A program made the position numbers and the translations under genes. DNA of 64,000 nt from Lepeophtheirus salmonis (Eukaryota; Arthropoda; Copepoda; Siphonostomatoida; Caligidae). The notes under the pieces are model-generated. The model saw only the letters and a program-made list of their open reading frames with translations, did not search any database and had not been told where the DNA came from. The stretch covers positions 3,968,001 through 4,032,000 of the forward strand of contig NC_052139.2 in assembly GCF_016086655.4 (NCBI RefSeq). The letters run 5' to 3'. Positions 59,936 to 64,000 of this stretch are shown here, in pieces (within the stretch, counting starts at the first letter, position 1; the number at the start of each line of letters is the position of its first letter).

Positions 59936-60945
59936 ATGGGCAAAATTGAGGCAGAGACGGTTTTTAAAACTAAAACATTTTTGGGTCGTTCCGCGGAACC
60001 TTGTTGGACCCCAGTACCGAAATTGGTTGAAAAACTCGAACTGTAGGGACAGGTTAGTGATGTGATGAACAAAAACCATTTATGTTGCTTAAGAACAACT
60101 GAGAATATTGCAGATGTAGCCCAATGTGTTGAAGAAAATCCAGGTTTGTCCATTCCTTGTTGTTGTTTGGAATTGGGCATTCCACAAACGTCATTAAACC
60201 GTATTTTGCATAAAGACTTGGGTCTTAAGGCTTATAAAGGTCAGTTAACACAAGAACTCAAGCCTGCCGATCATCAACAACGTAGTGTCTTTGCTGATTG
60301 GGCCCTTGAAATGTATGAAAATGATCCAGAATTTCATCGAAAATCATTTTGGCTGATGAGGCTCATTTCCACCACGATGGCTACGTCAACAATGAAAACT
60401 GTTCATCTAGGACTAGGAAACCCCAAGAGTTATTGTTAAAAAGCCTCTCTATCCTCAACGTGGCATTATACCTTACTTTTTCAAAATGAGGCTGGAGGAA
60501 CAGTTACGGTGAATGAGTTGCGCTATCGAAAGATTTTTTAGCCCAGAATTGGATGGTATTGATCTGAATAACATTTACTTTCAATGAGATGGCGCTACGT
60601 GCCGCAAAAGCCACGAAACCATCATTCTTTTATGGGAAATGTTTCTGGACTGTGTTATCTCTCGAAGAGGTGATCGCAATTGGGCACCAAGATCTTATTC
60701 TTTAACTCATTTCGGCTGTTCCTTTGGGCCCACGTGAAAGATAAGGTCTATGCCAACAGCCCATCGTCGATTCAAGACCTCAAAAATGGAATTCTTGAAG
60801 CTATTGAGGGTATACAACATCCACTTTGCAATTAGGCGATGGAAAATTTTATAAAAACGATACGGTCCTGTTAGTGTAGCTTTGGTGAGCATTTGGTTGA
60901 CATATTGTCTTCCATTATTAATGGTATACCTTTATCTTTACATTT
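59936..60945 (+). pseudogene. IS630/Tc1-mariner superfamily transposase, near full length, frameshifted
   Basis: Begins at ATG 59936 and, after a TAG, runs open through 60062-60439: RTTENIADVAQCVEENPGLS, GIPQTSLNRILHKDLGLKAY, then LTQELKPADHQQRSVFADWA. This DNA-binding region is the hallmark of a widespread insect/crustacean transposase. After a frame change near 60345 come LADEAHFHHDGYVNNENC (first catalytic aspartate), KKPLYPQRG, then PYFFKNEAGGTVTVNELRYR, and FQ, stop, DGATC (second aspartate kept). RNWAPRSYSLTHFG is the damaged third block; FLWAHVKDKVYANSPSSIQD and LKNGILEAIEG follow in another frame, with the tail GEHLVDIL. Length about 1.0 kb agrees with 330-370 residues in the family. 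At least three frameshifts and four stops make it dead. Confidence 0.88.
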
Positions 60946-61869
60946 AAATAAACATCCGTTCATTTATCTCAAAAAATGCAACTTTTCTTTGAATATCAAA
61001 ATAATACCTCTTATTGGAATGCCCTTCAGTAAACAAATATATATATATATTTTTTTTTATTGAAATCTGACCTAGCTACTCAAAATTATCCACATACCCC
61101 CATTTGAGTATAACTGTACTATAGACAATTAAAATTGGTTTAGGATGTTGGTAGAACCCCAACAATAAATAAAACTGTATAGTAGAAATGAGACAATACT
61201 GACTTTACTTTTTCGTTCTTAATTATTCTGCTTTAACAATATTGTATTTATTTATAAACATCTCCAAGTATATCCAGGTTAAGAAAAATAAGTGTGAATA
61301 TATATTTAAAATGTCAGAAGAAATTACAAAAAAAAAAATATATTAATAATAACCTTATAATTTTATATTATTTTAATTCCATCTTATTTCCAACAAATCC
61401 TTGTAATAAACTTATAAAACAGCTTTTATCCTTAGTTAATAAGAGATTATGATTTGAACATTCAACGATCAAAATACTCTTAACTAACAAAATCATACTT
61501 TATATCTTCTTAATAATTGGTGGAACTATATGATAATTCATTTAAAAATCAGTTACATTTAAAAATTGACAATCCAGGGATAAGTTATTTTAAGATTTGA
61601 ATTAGTATATAATGGTTTCAACAACTCGTGCAAAATACAATTTTCTTCTTTTCGAAAGTGTTTGTGACTTTAGCATAACTCAAATACTATCAAATATTAT
61701 CAAGTGTTTTTATTGAGTAAGGTGAAATGACTATGAAAGTCATATATTTCTACAAAACAGATTTAGTCACTACTGTTTGTGAAAAAATGTGGCAAATCAT
61801 ATAGTACTCTATAAAAAAAATATATTGAAATTTGATGAAATCTTATACTAAGAAATTATTGATTGATTT
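60946..61869. other. AT-rich spacer
   Basis: (AT)n at about 61037-61050 followed by a T-run. No gene supported. Confidence 0.4.
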
Positions 61870-62690
61870 ATGGATGATTCACATTCTTTATTTGAAATTT
61901 CATCTTGTAAATGTTGAAAATTATCATCATGTAAACGTCCACTAACGAAGAAAATTCCTGGTATGCAACAAAACTTCCTGTCTGATCAAAAAAATTGGAG
62001 AAAAATGTTTACTGGTGTCCTTGATAGGAAAGCAACAGTTTCCCGACAAGAAAAAGAAGAAAAAAAAAAGAGTATGTAGAAGAATTAATTTTCCAAGCAT
62101 TTCAAAAAATCCATATAATATATAAATTAGATTCATATAATGCATTGTCTATGGTAAGTAATACTAGCGACAAATACTATTTACTACCAGTAACGACTTA
62201 TAAGAAAATAATACTAGAAGGAAAAGAAGGTCCAAGAAGTAATTTCAATGAAAAATAAAATATTTGTCTTCATATGCAGAAGTATGTGACATTGTAGGTT
62301 TGTCTGTATTGCTATCTACATTTATATTGGATAATACTGGACTTATCAATGTATATCATGCAAAAAATATCATACAGAATAATGAAGTAAGGAAAATTAT
62401 AATTTAAGGAAGAGAAGAATGTTCTGCAAATATCCCTATGTCAGTAACAGGGATATATTTTGATTTAATAACGAGATTATTCATTTATTGATATCAAATT
62501 AGCTGATAAGTTTTACCGAAAAAAGAACCAGTGTCCTTGATTTTAAACCCAATAACAAGTTTTTTTGACATTTTACCACAAATACACGAAAAGCTCGTCG
62601 ACTGTGTGATGGAATTATTAACTTTTAAGGTAATAATTCCTACTCTAATAAGTTATTGTTATACTTTATATTGGGCAAAAAGGTATGACT
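61870..62690 (+). pseudogene. Decayed coding region in several frames, N-terminal part of an unclassified repeat protein
   Basis: Four consecutive coding-like segments follow each other on the plus strand. (1) 61870-62075: MDDSHSLFEISSCKC, TGA at 61915-61917, then KKIPGMQQNFLSDQKNWRKM and FTGVLDRKATVSRQEKEEKK. (2) After an A10 run at 62060-62069 the frame shifts: EYVEELIFQAFQKIHIIYKL, DSYNALSM, YYLLPVTTYKKIILEGKEG, ending at TAA 62256-62258. (3) After a second A-run: SSYAEVCDIVGLSVLLSTFI, LDNTGLINVYHAKNIIQNNE, a stop at 62405-62407, then GREECSANIPMSVTGIYFD. (4) 62508-62632: KKEPVSLILNPITSFFDILP then QIHEKLVDCVMELLTF. From memory, the order (short basic start, LSxxSxxLDxxG-like middle, IYFDGR-like motif, then EEP block) fits a family of uncharacterised repetitive proteins, possibly the same as at 22330-22770. 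Some breaks fall in homopolymers, so assembly error is possible. Confidence 0.5.
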
Positions 62691-63420
62691 AATAATTAAA
62701 CTTTGATTGATTCTCATGAAAATGGCCGTCGTCAGGGCTGGTTTTACATTGAATGGGATCTTAAATACTGATAAAATACTAGGCTCCTTAATTTTACATA
62801 AAAACACTTGGCTTAGGGCAAGTACCTCATTAAAACCATCATTGGCTGTAGTAATTGGTGTTAAAAAACGTTAAAATGTTGCTCGTCAAAACAAATATAG
62901 GGTTATTATTTATAAATACTGAATTATTTATAGCTGAAAAGCCTTTATTGTTATCGATTATATTTGTTCCCCAAATAAAGGATATTTCATAAGAATATAC
63001 TTATGAATATAATTAACTATAACCCATAAAAATATTACTACTCTTTTTGAATTAAATATTACTTGATATTTAAAAATCAGTATTTTAGCAAAATTAAAAC
63101 ATAGAAAATTTCAATCGAGTTCGGGACATAATTTCAGATCTAAAATTTTGTAGTCCGTTTTTCAACAGTATGTTTCAACTTTCTATCACTACCCAATTAT
63201 CAATTTCCATAAAAGTGGGGTTACCCTCCCAAAACGGTCCGCCCTAATAACTATCCAACAAAACTTCAGCGTTATTCACTGTTTTTTATGAACACTCCAT
63301 ACGTAACATATTACTTCCCATCTTTTCCTCAAAAATGAAAAAATAATTATGACAGCTTAAAATATGACGTTATGACTAATTACTCTAGACCTAGTTGAGT
63401 CTTAGCTAAACACACTGGAT
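62691..63420. other. AT-rich spacer
   Basis: No gene or named repeat seen. Confidence 0.4.
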
Positions 63421-63610
63421 ACTGTATGCAGAGCGTCTGCAGGGCTTCATTAATTATGACTTCATTATTATTTATTAAATCAATATGATTATGATGTACA
63501 TTAGGAAGCACTATATAAAATGCATTCTTATACAAGCTTGATTCTGCATGCGAAACACCTGCAAGGTTTAATTAATGCAGTTACATTGATATTTCTTATG
63601 TCAACAATGA
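63421..63610 (+). repeat. Diverged tandem duplication, about 123 bp period
   Basis: ACTGTATGCAGAGCGTCTGC followed by AGGGCTTCATTAATTATG at 63421 recurs as TCTGCATGCGAAACACCTGC, AAGGTTTAATTAATGCAG at 63544. Following sequence (ACTTCATTATTATTT against GTTACATTGATATTTC) also aligns. Two old copies. Confidence 0.55.
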
Positions 63611-64000
63611 CTTTTTTGATTTAAAACATACATATAGACTAACTTTATAATATAGATTACCTCTATAGGTTGTTTTGGGTTTAAACTTGCCCTGCCCATC
63701 TCTCGATTCGTTCCTTGATAGACATCTCAAAGATTAAAGCAATCACGACAATGCATGATTTTCACGGTATCAGAAAAAAACACTACCGTAGCAAAAGCCC
63801 TCTTCCATACCGCCGTGATAAAAAAATTTAATCTACATATTACATTATGTCATAATTATTTAATCAAAAGTCCCAAATCAAGTCAAATTCCTAAAAATCA
63901 TTGGATTTTTTAAGTACCCATTTTCAATAGGATTACAGTAAAGAACTTTTGTTTGACAATTTATGTCCCTCAGTAAAACATAAAGTATCTTTCATTTCCA
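63611..64000. other. Unexplained GC-richer patch at the right edge
   Basis: 63680-63830 has TTTTCACGGTATCAG and ATACCGCCGTGATAAAA in inverted arrangement about 50 bp apart, which may be one end of a transposon cut by the window edge. No open frame. Confidence 0.35.

Noticed and set aside
61942..62145. 67-codon minus-strand frame with a phenylalanine run
   Set aside because: Antisense shadow of the decayed plus-strand coding region; the F-run is the A10 run.
1..64000. CRISPR arrays, bacterial operons, rRNA or tRNA genes
   Set aside because: No regularly spaced identical repeats, no ribosome-binding sites, and no tRNA B-box type sequence in a foldable context were seen.

Overview
The window reads as non-coding, AT-rich eukaryotic DNA with no bacterial gene layout. 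Open reading frames are short, homopolymer runs are frequent, and there are no operons or rRNA genes; I recognised no tRNA. The only long reading frames are transposases. The dominant mariner types (a DD37D element, Mos1/Himar-like DD34D elements, and a DDE type with an 'LHKDLGLKAY' helix-turn-helix) are the kinds I associate with small crustacean and other arthropod genomes. A caligid copepod (sea louse such as Lepeophtheirus) is my best guess, from memory and not proven here.

Layout. 1-578: a partial minus-strand ORF running off the left edge, broken by one stop near its start. 819-2083: a structurally complete DD37D mariner with both inverted repeats and a transposase carrying two stops. 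4.8-7.4 kb: mariner and Tc1-like fragments. 7.4-16 kb: AT-rich desert with a small inverted-repeat element and dispersed repeats. 16.5-17.8 kb: a 1.28 kb element with arms of roughly 200-250 bp in inverted orientation. 18-29.2 kb: a second copy of the small inverted-repeat element, six transposase relics (one an internally deleted DD34D mariner with good ends), a relic of an unclassified repeat protein, and a tandem duplication. 32.1-32.5 kb: the best candidate host gene, a minus-strand gene with canonical short introns encoding about 48 residues. 33.5-47 kb: more mariner pieces, two of the same family on the plus strand. 47.5-48.7 kb: dispersed non-coding repeats. 52-55.4 kb: a hAT-type relic and two mariner relics. 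59.9-60.95 kb: a long frameshifted transposase. 61.87-62.7 kb: a decayed coding region visible only when frames are joined across A-runs.

No genes work together here as a pathway. The window is best described as a transposon graveyard in an intergenic or intronic region, with one likely small host gene and two weaker candidate terminal exons. All family names come from motif recognition by eye; no search was run.
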